Source: Pseudomonas aestuarii
Lineage (GTDB): Bacteria; Pseudomonadota; Gammaproteobacteria; Pseudomonadales; Pseudomonadaceae
Length of the DNA stretch: 64,000 bases
NCBI RefSeq assembly: GCF_027988105.1
Contig: NZ_JAQJZJ010000001.1
Location: 620,001 to 684,000, forward strand
Reading direction: 5' to 3'
Shown: positions 37,408 through 47,382 of the stretch, one piece after another
How positions within the stretch are numbered: position 1 is the first letter of the stretch
Layout of the letters: each line of letters opens with the position of its first letter
The notes under the pieces: model-generated
Seen by the model: only the letters and a program-made list of their open reading frames with translations
Database searches by the model: none
Told to the model about the DNA's origin: nothing
Position numbers and translations under genes: made by a program

Positions 37408-38685
37408 ATGGATATGCAAGTAAACGCCAAGAAGATAGTCAGCATTGGTTTGCTGGCCATGCTGCCGCTAGCGGCACTCCAGGCTGCGCCGGAAGTGAAG
37501 TCGGTAACCTTTGACTACAGTGGCAGCAAGGCCAAAGAAACCAAGTTTCAGGTGAAATACAGTAATGGCAACTTTAAATCCCTTACCCCGTCGGTATTGA
37601 TGACGCTTGGCGATGGCGAAGTGTTTTGCGAAAAGCACACTGATTTTGGCGGGGCCAAGTTATATCTTGGCTCGCCTTGGTACGTGAATAACAGCATCGC
37701 TGACAACGGTGCCTACATGAAACCCGCCAGTAATATGGTCACCGCCCCTGTTGTGGGGGATCCAGTGACCGAGGGGGTGCCTCAATACAGCTTGAAGTTC
37801 AATATCGTGCTGGCTCAGGTGAGCAAGCAAATTTTTGACCCGGTGCAAGTGGTCAAGGACGAGCTGGCCAAGGCCAAGAGCCAGGGCATGAGTGAGGCCG
37901 ATTTCCTCAGGCAGGACCGCCTGTTTGAAGTTAAGCGCAAGGTGACGCTGGCAGGTCGTTGCTATGGCAATAACACCCAGGCCGCCATGGGCTGGGAGAT
38001 CAGTGAGAAAAACGTCAGCTTTATGGTGCAGTATCAGGGTGATCCTGATTTCAAAGCGCTGGGCGTGCAGGCACCGGCCAAGCCCAAACCAGGCTTTCAA
38101 CAAGGCAAAATCAACCTCAAGGTTACCGATGGCAACATCCTCACCAACTCGTTGAACTACACCAACCTGAACTGCCCGGCCAATCTGGACTTTTCGGTGA
38201 AATACAAAGGCGTGGGCAAGGGGCGGGTGGTATTCCATGTGATCGAGAACAATCAGACCGTCTATGAGTCGGCTCCATCCGAATATGAGGCGGCCGACGG
38301 TTGGGTGCAGAAGAACTTCAAGGTTAATGTGCCGGCAAGCCCACAGAACATGAACAGCAAGGTGCAGCGCAAATTCAGCTTGTCCTTCCGAGTCAGAGAT
38401 CAGGATGGCAATTCGTTTGACTGGGTTCCGACGGGTAACTTCCAGGGGCTGAACTGGTCGCATACCTGTAAACCCAAAGTTGCAGTGCCAATGGGGCAGG
38501 GCGGAGTCATCTATGCGCCGAACACCCCTAAGCCCGGGATGCAGATCAAGGCTCAGCCAAGCAGCCCACAGCCACCGGTTGCACCTTCTAGAGTCCAGGC
38601 GCAACCGACTCCACCGCCGCAGGCGCCACTGCAAATCAAGGCGCAGCCAGTGGAGCCGCAACAGCCACTGCGTAAGACTAACTAA
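37408..38685 (+). CDS. Exported protein of unknown function with Pro/Gln-rich tail
   Basis: 425 residues from ATG 37408, 7 bases after AAGAGGA. Signal peptide to about residue 26 (LAALQA). Two beta-rich regions follow: 28-175 (VTFDYSGSKAKETKFQVKY) and 200-345 (INLKVTDGNILTNSLNYTN), the second starting with a strand pattern similar to the first, suggesting duplicated sandwich domains. Six Cys residues could form disulfides. The tail (370-425) is Pro/Gln-rich with repeated QIKAQP motifs, reminiscent of the linker in the 33088 gene. Sharing promoter P2 with P1 makes it a likely target, substrate or effector of the ECF/protease module. No family recognised. Confidence 0.6.
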   Translation: MDMQVNAKKIVSIGLLAMLPLAALQAAPEVKSVTFDYSGSKAKETKFQVKYSNGNFKSLTPSVLMTLGDGEVFCEKHTDFGGAKLYLGSPWYVNNSIADNGAYMKPASNMVTAPVVGDPVTEGVPQYSLKFNIVLAQVSKQIFDPVQVVKDELAKAKSQGMSEADFLRQDRLFEVKRKVTLAGRCYGNNTQAAMGWEISEKNVSFMVQYQGDPDFKALGVQAPAKPKPGFQQGKINLKVTDGNILTNSLNYTNLNCPANLDFSVKYKGVGKGRVVFHVIENNQTVYESAPSEYEAADGWVQKNFKVNVPASPQNMNSKVQRKFSLSFRVRDQDGNSFDWVPTGNFQGLNWSHTCKPKVAVPMGQGGVIYAPNTPKPGMQIKAQPSSPQPPVAPSRVQAQPTPPPQAPLQIKAQPVEPQQPLRKTN

Positions 38686-38704
38686 GTCTGCCGGAGCTAC
38701 TACT

Positions 38705-38734
38705 AAAACCGCCGACCATCACGGCGGTTTTTTT
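38705..38734 (+). terminator. Terminator at the end of the ECF module
   Basis: Perfect 10-bp stem AAAACCGCCG / CGGCGGTTTT with loop ACCATCA followed by TTT; 19 bp after the stop codon of the last module gene. Confidence 0.88.
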
Positions 38735-39157
38735 ATGCCTTCAGCATGCGTGGTTCACCGCTCCTGAAAAAGCTCGAATTAGGCTGCCTGGCAGCCTTGG
38801 GGTCTCAAGCGCTGGGGGTGGCGGCCTGGGCCAGGTGCGATCAGGCGTTTGCTAGCACCGCCTTAGGTTCAGCCATCAAACTGCTGTGCATTGAGGTGAG
38901 CCGCTGGGCGCTATGGCTGGGCTGCACCTAGTCGGAGAGCTTGGCCTGGAGGCCCGTGCTGAGCGCTACGACCGCGCCTAGAGCTTGCATGTCATGGATC
39001 TGCCCTGCGGGAAGTTCGAGGGCCATGGCGTCGAGTTCCCCATTGATAACTAAGGGCATAGGGCATGAATTCATGCGCCTCTGCAGGGGGCGAGGTGATG
39101 GTCAGCATCAATGCTCATCCCGCTAGCCGCTGCAGCGTAACCTGTCGGCGGCAAGGC
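38735..39157. other. Gene-poor stretch, probable debris
   Basis: About 420 bp with no supported gene. Short frames such as MDLPCGKFEGHGVEFPIDN (ending in TAA at about 39052) look like fragments of something formerly coding, but no family can be named. Nothing repeat-like or RNA-like seen. Confidence 0.35.
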
Positions 39158-39304
39158 ATGAGCGAAACCACTGGCGAACTGTTGGTCATCAGCAGGCCGG
39201 CGGAGGCGTTGGGCGCCTGGTCGGCGGCGGCTGATTCGTTTGCCACGCTGCACTGGCGGAACGTTGCGGGTGTCAGCCAAGTCAATCTAGGACAAGTCCC
39301 ATGA
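39158..39304 (+). CDS. Possible small protein (48 aa), coupled to the next ORF
   Basis: ATG 39158 (MSETTGELLVISRPAEALG) has only a weak ribosome site (AAGG). The stop TGA at 39302-39304 overlaps the ATG (39301) of the next small ORF as ATGA, an arrangement typical of cotranslated genes such as phage small ORFs. The residues look protein-like, but there is no recognised family. Confidence 0.35.
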   Translation: MSETTGELLVISRPAEALGAWSAAADSFATLHWRNVAGVSQVNLGQVP

Positions 39305-39483
39305 CGCTAGCCGAACACCTCCAGTCCTTGCCGATCGAGTGGCTGATCGCAATGGCAAGAGGAGGTATCGATGCTCAGGCGATTGCAGTCGAGTTAATGA
39401 CGGGGCGTGGGGTGGACGGGGAGGGTAGTCATCCAAACTCTTGGGAAGCAGCGTACTTAGCCCGCGATGCTTTCCCTGGATAA
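39301..39483 (+). CDS. Possible small hypothetical protein (60 aa)
   Basis: ATG 39301 lies about 6 bases after AGGAC. The product (MTLAEHLQSLPIEWLIAMAR...) is acidic and helical with a few charged pairs, plausible as a small folded protein of phage or island origin. It overlaps the preceding ORF by 4 bp. No domain recognised. Confidence 0.4.
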   Translation: MTLAEHLQSLPIEWLIAMARGGIDAQAIAVELMTGRGVDGEGSHPNSWEAAYLARDAFPG

Positions 39484-39853
39484 AACGCTGCATTGACGCC
39501 CCCTGCCGATATGAATCCATCAAATCACAGCAAGGTCGATGCCAGCGTTTTTACACCGTCGGGGCCAGGAGCGGAGTGATCGAATGGTCCGCTCTATGAA
39601 GATTGGCGGTATCTAAAAAACTAGAGGCGATTCAGACTCCTGAACCGGATGTTCGCTGAATGGCCGACATGCCGAACTGAATATTGGCAGGAAGGTCTCA
39701 TTTGTGGCCTTTATTTTCGGGCTAGGGTCATCGTTAAAGTTGTACTTCATGATCTGGATGGCCAGTTCCATGATCTCGATTTTCGAAATGCTCACTCGCT
39801 GTTTTCTTTTGCGAGAATTTCTACCGTCCTGCATGATTTTTTTGTCAAAGCTG
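39484..39853. other. AT-richer gap before the TRIC channel gene
   Basis: 370 bp without a supported gene, with visibly lower GC than the flanks. Open frames on both strands (for example 39613-39834 minus) have no ribosome site and no recognisable product. It probably arrived with the AT-richer TRIC gene. Confidence 0.4.
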
Positions 39854-39892
39854 TTTCGTTAAATGCAGGAACCATTGTAGTATTTAACGAAA
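39854..39892 (+). repeat. 11-bp perfect inverted repeat upstream of the TRIC gene
   Basis: TTTCGTTAAAT (39854-39864) and its exact complement ATTTAACGAAA (39882-39892), separated by 17 bp. It overlaps a possible promoter (TTCGTT, 17 bp, TAGTAT) and ends 21 bp before the GTG start, so it could be an operator or an mRNA hairpin. Confidence 0.6.
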
Positions 39893-39913
39893 AATTCATG
39901 AGAGAGGGCTTCT

Positions 39914-40540
39914 GTGGCGTTCGATATTACCATTGCCGTGAATATTATGGGATTGTCTGCTGTGGCAGTCTTTGCAATCTCGGGAGCACTCAGTGCGGCT
40001 CGCCAGAAAATGGATATTCTAGGCTTCATGCTAATCGGAACAGTTACCGGCATCGGTGGTGGTACGTTACGTGATGTCCTGCTGGGTAATTTGCCAGTAT
40101 TCTGGATCCGCGAACCTACATGGATCGTCGTCTGTCTTCTTTTCTCTGCAGCAACCTATTTTGTCGCGCCAAGATTGACCTCCCTGTCACGCGCACTGCT
40201 CTGGATGGATGCTATTGGAATCGCACTGTTTGCGGTGGTGGGTACTGAAATAGGTCTGGAGTCTGAAGCGTCACCATTGATCGCTATTTGCATGGGGGTA
40301 ATGACAGCTACCTTTGGTGGAATTGCCCGAGACGTACTCTGTGGTAGCAATCTTACCCTTATGAATGAAGAGCTATATATAACAACAACATTGGCTGGCT
40401 CCACGACATACCTCTGTCTCAGCATGCTAGGCCTTCCTTATAGTTATGATTTAATTGGCGGATTTCTGGTCGCATTTACGTTGCGAGCTCTAGCGATTCA
40501 ATTCAATCTTAAACTTCCTAACCGCTACAGAGTGGAATAA
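39914..40540 (+). CDS. TRIC-family (UPF0126, YicG/YadS-like) cation channel
   Basis: 208 residues from GTG 39914 with AGAGAGGG upstream. Seven predicted membrane segments in two repeats, each with the pore motif: GTVTGIGGGTLRDVLLG and GVMTATFGGIARDVL. Prokaryotic TRIC proteins are trimeric monovalent-cation channels of the inner membrane. The gene is AT-richer than its neighbours and uses more A/T-ending codons, which suggests horizontal acquisition. It has no adjacent partner gene. Confidence 0.88.
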   Translation: MAFDITIAVNIMGLSAVAVFAISGALSAARQKMDILGFMLIGTVTGIGGGTLRDVLLGNLPVFWIREPTWIVVCLLFSAATYFVAPRLTSLSRALLWMDAIGIALFAVVGTEIGLESEASPLIAICMGVMTATFGGIARDVLCGSNLTLMNEELYITTTLAGSTTYLCLSMLGLPYSYDLIGGFLVAFTLRALAIQFNLKLPNRYRVE

Positions 40541-40603
40541 CTTTTTGCTGGGCTTCTACCTCGAATAACACGGACACTTTGCTAGTTGCTTGGGAGCGGT
40601 TCG

Positions 40604-40640
40604 TTGGTGCTCCCTGAGAATTTTCATTTGGTGCTCCCTG
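40604..40640. repeat. Short 13-bp direct repeat
   Basis: TTGGTGCTCCCTG occurs at 40604-40616 and again at 40628-40640. It lies between the TRIC gene and the transposase remnant and may be a scar of insertion or excision. Confidence 0.4.
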
Positions 40641-40726
40641 GTCATCTGGATTGGTAACCGCTGAGTGGTCTTATCAGCAGGCACCTTCACTCAGATGTAC
40701 TGGATAGAAGCCTGTCTTTGTGGCAG

Positions 40727-40867
40727 TCAGGCGGCGCCACAATGGCTATGGTTCCCAATCAAATCCTTCCACGGCACAACCCGATCCATCTCGAACAGGA
40801 ACAGCTCTTTGCGGGTCTGCTTGCGCTTGCCGCTGTACTCGGCGTCGGCGAAGGTTATCTGCTTTAT
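40727..40867 (-). pseudogene. Remnant of an IS5-family transposase N-terminus
   Basis: Minus-strand codons 40867 to about 40755 read IKQITFADAEYSGKRKQTRK followed by ELFLFEMDRVVPWKDLI. This is the well-known start of IS5-type transposases (MKQxTFADAEY...), with the initiator ATG changed to ATA. The match stops after DLI, where an unrelated sequence runs to a TGA at 40727-40729; the remaining roughly 270 residues are missing. The 507-bp gap around it (40541-41047) holds no other gene. Confidence 0.8.
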
Positions 40868-40975
40868 TGGAAAACTCAGCGGGTGGAGTCCGGGTTTTTT
40901 GCCAAAATCAGGAAGTCTTTTTCAGCGTTTCCCTAAAACTTCGGGCTTGCAAGGGAAGGGTGGGGAATTGCGGGC

Positions 40976-41005
40976 AATAAAAAACCGGCTCAAGCGGCCG
41001 GTTTT
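40976..41005 (-). terminator. Terminator of tRNA-Leu
   Basis: On the minus strand AAAACCGG / CCGGTTTT hairpin (extended by two more pairs) followed by TTATT, 43 bp after the tRNA 3' end. Confidence 0.8.
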
Positions 41006-41047
41006 CTAGGGGTTCAGGTCGTTTCGGTACGATCTGAGATGTTTGTA

Positions 41048-41132
41048 TGGTGCCCCGGGGGAGACTCGAACTCCCACTTCTTTCGAAAACGGATTTTGAA
41101 TCCGCCGCGTCTACCGGTTCCGCCACCGGGGC
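41048..41132 (-). tRNA. tRNA-Leu (anticodon CAA)
   Basis: 85 nt with encoded CCA. The acceptor stem GCCCCGG pairs with CCGGGGC, discriminator A; D-loop region TGGCGGAACCGGTAGACGCG; anticodon stem GCGGA / TCCGT with loop TTCAAAA, anticodon CAA; a long variable arm (TTTTCGAAAGAA) typical of Leu; T-arm GGGAGTTCGAGTCTCCC. It sits divergently upstream of queA, as in P. aeruginosa. tRNA genes are common island integration sites, and the debris on its 3' side fits that. Confidence 0.97.
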
Positions 41133-41145
41133 ACAATGGCGGCGA

Positions 41146-41174
41146 AGTATAGGGATGCCGGTGGCCTTGGTCAA
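41146..41174 (-). promoter_or_regulatory. Sigma-70 promoter of tRNA-Leu
   Basis: On the minus strand TTGACC (41174-41169), 17 bp, TATACT (41151-41146); close to consensus and ending 13 bp before the mature 5' end of the tRNA. Confidence 0.8.
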
Positions 41175-41244
41175 TCCACTTGCGTGGTCAGATTGCACTA
41201 TTTCCGGTAAGCTTTGCCGCCCTGCTAGACGACCTCCTCCGAAC

Positions 41245-43424
<2,180 letters not shown>

Positions 43425-43464
43425 TAAATCAACGTTTTCGAGTAGTTTCTAACAGGAGTGTTAA

Positions 43465-43797
43465 ATGAGCTTTTTGATCCCTGAGGCTTTTGCCGATGCC
43501 GCTGCCCCAGCTGGTGCTGTGGGTTCTGGTTTCGAATGGGTGTTTCTGGTCGGCTTTCTGGTCATCTTCTACCTGATGATCTGGCGTCCCCAGGCCAAGC
43601 GAGCCAAGGAGCACAAGAATCTGCTCGGCAACCTGCAGAAAGGTGATGAGGTCGTGACCAGCGGCGGTATCGCCGGCAAAGTGAACAAGGTCAGCGATGA
43701 CTTCGTGGTACTGGAAGTGTCCAGCACAGTCGAGCTGAAGATTCAGAAAGTGGCCATCGCCGCGACCCTGCCCAAGGGCACGCTGAAAGCTATTTAA
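43465..43797 (+). CDS. yajC: Sec translocon accessory protein YajC
   Basis: 110 residues: a single membrane helix (FEWVFLVGFLVIFYLMIW), then RPQAKRAKEHKNLLGNLQKGDEV and VTSGGIAGKV, the YajC signature. It associates with SecDF-YidC. AGGAG lies upstream of ATG 43465. First of the yajC-secD-secF unit, followed by a GC hairpin before secD. Confidence 0.95.
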   Translation: MSFLIPEAFADAAAPAGAVGSGFEWVFLVGFLVIFYLMIWRPQAKRAKEHKNLLGNLQKGDEVVTSGGIAGKVNKVSDDFVVLEVSSTVELKIQKVAIAATLPKGTLKAI

Positions 43798-43820
43798 GCG
43801 TCACACTCTTACCATCTGAC

Positions 43821-43839
43821 GGGGCGCTTAAGGCGCCCC
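43821..43839 (+). other. GC-rich hairpin between yajC and secD
   Basis: GGGGCGC / GCGCCCC stem of 7 bp with loop TTAAG, 24 bp after yajC and without a T-run. It cannot be a standard terminator; it may stabilise the yajC message or slow transcription before secD. Confidence 0.5.
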
Positions 43840-43859
43840 GCGTCATAACGGGCGGCGTC

Positions 43860-45728
43860 ATGCTGAATAAATTCCCCCTCTGGAAGTATCTGCTGATCCT
43901 GGCTGTGCTGGCGATCGGCTTCCTTTATTCTGCGCCCAACCTGTATCCAGATGATCCGGCGATCCAGGTCAGCGGTACCAGCTCGGCCATGCAGGTCGAA
44001 CAAGCTGATCTGGAGCGCGCCACGCGTGCCTTGCAGACCGCAGGAATTGAGGTCAAGGCTTCGAGTCTGGCTGCGCAAGGCCGTGCCGGCCTGCTGCGTC
44101 TGACCAAGCAGGCTGATCAGCTGCCTGCCAAGGATGTGGTGCGCAAGACCTTGGGCGAAGACTTCGTGGTCGCCTTGAACCTTGCGCAGACTACCCCTGA
44201 TTGGCTGCGCAACCTGGGTGCGGGGCCGATGAAGCTGGGTCTGGATTTGTCCGGTGGCGTGCACTTCCTTCTGGAAGTGGACATGGACAAGGCTCTGGAC
44301 GCGCGGCGCAAGGTCTACGAGGGGGAGGTCAAGAGCATGCTGCGCAAGGAGCGCGTGCGCTACCGCACCCTGCCCGAGCTCAACGGCGCGATTCAGTTGG
44401 GTTTCGTCGACGAGGCGACCCTGGAAAAGGCCCAGAGTCTGATTCGCAAGGAGTTCTCCGATTTCGAGTTGAGTTCGACCGAGCGTAGCGGTTTGCAGGT
44501 GCTGCGCTTGAACCTGACTCAGGCCAAGCTGGCGGAAATTCGCGAATATTCGATCAAGCAGAACCTGACGACCGTGCGTAACCGGGTCAACGAGCTGGGC
44601 GTGGCCGAGCCGCTGGTTCAGCGTCAGGGCGCCAACCGGATCGTGGTTGAGTTACCCGGGGTGCAGGACACCGCCGAGGCCAAGCGCATTCTGGGCAAGA
44701 CGGCCAACCTCGAGTTTCGTCTGGCTGCCGATCCCGATGCATCGAGAGCCACGACCGAATCCTTCGAGTTCCGTGAGGAAGGGCGCCCGCCCGCGCAGTT
44801 GGAGCGTGAGCTGATCATCACCGGTGATCAGGTCACCGACGCCCAGGCCAGCTTCGATGAGAATGGCAGTCCGCAGGTAAACATCCGCCTGGATGGTCAT
44901 GGCGGCGAGTTGATGAACCGTGCGACGCGCAGCAACGTCGGGCGCAGCATGGCGGTGATCTTTATCGAGCAGAAGCCGACGGTGCGTTACCTGCGCCAGG
45001 TGGTCGATGGTGTCGAAAAGGAAGTCGCGGTTCAGAGTTTCGTCGAAGAGAAGAAGATCATCAGTCTGGCGACCATCCAGTCGCCGCTGGGTAGCCAGTT
45101 CCGCATTACCGGCCTCGATGGTCCGGGTGAGTCGACCGAGCTGGCATTGTTGCTGCGTGCCGGCGGCCTGGCGGCGCCCATGTACTTCGCCGAAGAGCGC
45201 ACCATCGGCCCGAGCCTGGGTGCCGACAACATCGCCAAGGGCGTCGATGCCGCCCTCTGGGGCATGTTGTTCGTGTCGCTGTTCATCATCGTCATCTATC
45301 GGTTCTTCGGCGTGCTGGCGACCATTGCCCTGGGCTTCAACATGGTGCTGCTGCTGGCGCTGATGTCGCTGCTGAGTGCCACCCTGACGCTGCCGGGCAT
45401 CGCCGGTATCGTGCTGACCATGGGTATGGCGGTGGATGCCAACGTGCTGATCTTCTCGCGGATTCGCGAGGAAATCGCCAATGGCATGTCGGTGCAGCGG
45501 GCCATTCATGAGGGCTTCGATCGCGCTTATTCGGCGATTATCGATGGCAACCTGACCACCTTGTTGGTGGGGGGGATTCTTTTCGCCATGGGTACCGGTC
45601 CGGTCAAAGGCTTTGCGGTGACGCTGTCGCTGGGCATTCTCACCTCGATGTTCACCGCCATTCTGGTGACGCGAGCCATGGTCAACCTGAGCTTCGGCGG
45701 GCGTGACCTGAAGAAGTTGTGGATTTGA
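43860..45728 (+). CDS. secD: Protein translocase subunit SecD
   Basis: 622 residues. N-terminal membrane helix (WKYLLILAVLAIGFLYSAP), the P1 head with LGLDLSGGVHFLLEVD, and after a long periplasmic region the C-terminal five-helix domain with GMAVDANVLIFSRIREE, the conserved D5/D6 motifs of RND-like SecDF. SecDF uses the proton gradient to pull exported proteins. secF follows 9 bp later. Confidence 0.97.
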   Translation: MLNKFPLWKYLLILAVLAIGFLYSAPNLYPDDPAIQVSGTSSAMQVEQADLERATRALQTAGIEVKASSLAAQGRAGLLRLTKQADQLPAKDVVRKTLGEDFVVALNLAQTTPDWLRNLGAGPMKLGLDLSGGVHFLLEVDMDKALDARRKVYEGEVKSMLRKERVRYRTLPELNGAIQLGFVDEATLEKAQSLIRKEFSDFELSSTERSGLQVLRLNLTQAKLAEIREYSIKQNLTTVRNRVNELGVAEPLVQRQGANRIVVELPGVQDTAEAKRILGKTANLEFRLAADPDASRATTESFEFREEGRPPAQLERELIITGDQVTDAQASFDENGSPQVNIRLDGHGGELMNRATRSNVGRSMAVIFIEQKPTVRYLRQVVDGVEKEVAVQSFVEEKKIISLATIQSPLGSQFRITGLDGPGESTELALLLRAGGLAAPMYFAEERTIGPSLGADNIAKGVDAALWGMLFVSLFIIVIYRFFGVLATIALGFNMVLLLALMSLLSATLTLPGIAGIVLTMGMAVDANVLIFSRIREEIANGMSVQRAIHEGFDRAYSAIIDGNLTTLLVGGILFAMGTGPVKGFAVTLSLGILTSMFTAILVTRAMVNLSFGGRDLKKLWI

Positions 45729-45737
45729 GGGGCTGAG

Positions 45738-46643
45738 ATGAATCGTGTAATCAACTTCATGGGCGTGCGCCACATCGCGCTCGCCGCCACCGTGCTGCTG
45801 ACGGTTATTGCGCTGGGTAGCCTGGTAGTAAAAGGTCTGAACTTCGGTCTGGATTTTACCGGTGGTACGCAGATCGAGCTGGCGTATGAGCAGCCTGCGG
45901 ACCTCGGCAGTATTCGCCAGAGTCTGGCGGGCGCCGGTTATGGCGATGCCGTGGTGCAAAGCTTTGGTGCAACTACCGACGTGGTCGTGCGTATGCAGGG
46001 CGATGATGCGAACCTGGGCGACAAAGTCGCCACGGTTCTGCAGCAGTCTGGTGACAGATTGCAGGTAAAGAAGGTCGAGTTCGTCGGCCCGCAGGTCGGT
46101 GAGGAACTGCGTGATCAGGGCGGCCTGGGCATGCTCCTGGCGCTGGGTGGCGTCATGCTCTACCTGGCCTTCCGCTTCCAGTGGAAGTTCTCCATGGGTG
46201 CGTTCATCTCGCTGGTGCATGACGTCATCGTCACCCTGGGCATCCTGTCGTTCTTCCAGGTCACGTTCGACCTGACCGTGCTGGCGGCGATACTGGCGAT
46301 CATCGGTTATTCGTTGAATGACACCATCGTGGTATTCGATCGGGTTCGCGAGAATTTCCGGGTACTGCGCAAGGCCAGTTTGATCGAAAACATCAATATT
46401 TCTACCACGCAAACCCTGTTGCGCACCCTGGCCACGTCGATTTCGACCTTGCTGGCGATTGCTGCCTTGCTGGTCTTTGGTGGCGATAATCTGTTCGGTT
46501 TTGCGATCACGTTGTTCGTGGGGGTGCTGGTGGGGACTTATTCATCGATCTATATCTCCAACGCGACACTGATCTGGTTTGACCTGACGGTCGAAGATCT
46601 GATTCCGCCAGTGCCGACTGAAGAGGTTGATGAGCGTCCCTGA
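45738..46643 (+). CDS. secF: Protein translocase subunit SecF
   Basis: 301 residues: GLNFGLDFTGGTQIEL near residue 35 and IIGYSLNDTIVVFDRVREN near 190, the hallmark motifs of SecF, with six membrane helices. It pairs with SecD in the same operon. The ATG at 45738 has GGGGCTGAG upstream. Confidence 0.97.
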   Translation: MNRVINFMGVRHIALAATVLLTVIALGSLVVKGLNFGLDFTGGTQIELAYEQPADLGSIRQSLAGAGYGDAVVQSFGATTDVVVRMQGDDANLGDKVATVLQQSGDRLQVKKVEFVGPQVGEELRDQGGLGMLLALGGVMLYLAFRFQWKFSMGAFISLVHDVIVTLGILSFFQVTFDLTVLAAILAIIGYSLNDTIVVFDRVRENFRVLRKASLIENINISTTQTLLRTLATSISTLLAIAALLVFGGDNLFGFAITLFVGVLVGTYSSIYISNATLIWFDLTVEDLIPPVPTEEVDERP

Positions 46644-46756
46644 GTCTGCCTCGGTAGCGGCCTGTTTTTCGCCTATTGAACTTGCCGCGCATCGCGCCTG
46701 TCCTATGTCGGGAAATCAGGCGCCATGCGCCTAATAAGCGAAAATCAGGAGTTCTT

Positions 46757-47293
46757 ATGAGCAAGTCAATGCTCGTTGGTGCTGTGCTGGGTGCCGTCGG
46801 TGTGACGGCAGGCGGTGCGGTAGCCACTTACAACTTGGTAAGTGGTCCCGAGTACGCGGAAGTTCTAGCTGTGCAGCCGATCAAGCAGACGATCAAAACC
46901 CCGCGTGAGGTCTGTGAAGATGTCACCGTGACCCGGCAGAAGCCGGTACAGGATCAGCATCAGATTGCCGGTACGGCGATTGGTGCGGTTGTTGGCGGTT
47001 TGCTGGGTAACCAGGTTGGCGGCGGTTCCGGCAAGAAGATTGCTACCGTGGCCGGTGCCGTTGGTGGCGGTTACGCCGGCAACAAGGTGCAGGAAAACAT
47101 GCAGGCCAATGCCACCTATACCACCACTGAAAACCGCTGCCGCACCGTGACCGATACCAGCGAAAAAGTGGTCGGTTATGACGTGAAGTATCAGTTGGAC
47201 GGTAAGGAAGGGCGGGTGCGTATGGACAGCGATCCTGGCAGTCGGATTCCGGTCAAGGATGGGCAGTTGGTGGTGGCTGAAGCAGCCGAGTAA
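46757..47293 (+). CDS. Glycine-zipper 2TM-domain outer-membrane-type protein
   Basis: 178 residues from ATG 46757 behind AGGAG. N-terminal hydrophobic stretch SMLVGAVLGAVGVTAGGAV. Central glycine-zipper block TAIGAVVGGLLGNQVGGGSG followed by GAVGGGYAGNKVQE (Rick_17kDa_Anti/glycine zipper 2TM type). Two Cys at CEDV and CRTV may form a disulfide. The family includes SlyB-like envelope proteins. This gene sits between secF and suhB in other pseudomonads; its precise role is unknown. Confidence 0.85.
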   Translation: MSKSMLVGAVLGAVGVTAGGAVATYNLVSGPEYAEVLAVQPIKQTIKTPREVCEDVTVTRQKPVQDQHQIAGTAIGAVVGGLLGNQVGGGSGKKIATVAGAVGGGYAGNKVQENMQANATYTTTENRCRTVTDTSEKVVGYDVKYQLDGKEGRVRMDSDPGSRIPVKDGQLVVAEAAE

Positions 47294-47305
47294 CCCTGCA
47301 CATGG

Positions 47306-47329
47306 AAAAGCGCCCTGCGGGGCGCTTTT
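47306..47329 (+). terminator. Terminator of the glycine-zipper gene
   Basis: Perfect 10-bp stem AAAAGCGCCC / GGGCGCTTTT with loop TGCG followed by TTTTG, 12 bp after the stop codon. Confidence 0.9.
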
Positions 47330-47341
47330 TTTGTGGGTAAT

Positions 47342-47368
47342 AAAAAACCGGCCAGCGGCCGGTTTTTT
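47342..47368 (-). terminator. Terminator of suhB
   Basis: Perfect 12-bp stem AAAAAACCGGCC / GGCCGGTTTTTT with loop AGC, 14 bp from the suhB stop. It sits back to back with the terminator of the convergent gene. Confidence 0.88.
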
Positions 47369-47382
47369 TATTTATCGCGCAG

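Noticed and set aside
39641..39668. Third possible ECF site TGAACC-N18-CGAC
   Set aside because: Spacer is 18 bp, the AGAGGG extension is absent and the downstream sequence has no gene for 250 bp; likely chance.
39613..39834. 73-codon minus-strand ORF in the AT-rich gap
   Set aside because: No ribosome site and no recognisable product; lower GC alone does not make it coding.
40665..41009. Plus-strand ORFs over the transposase remnant
   Set aside because: They are shadows of the decayed minus-strand transposase and run into the tRNA terminator.
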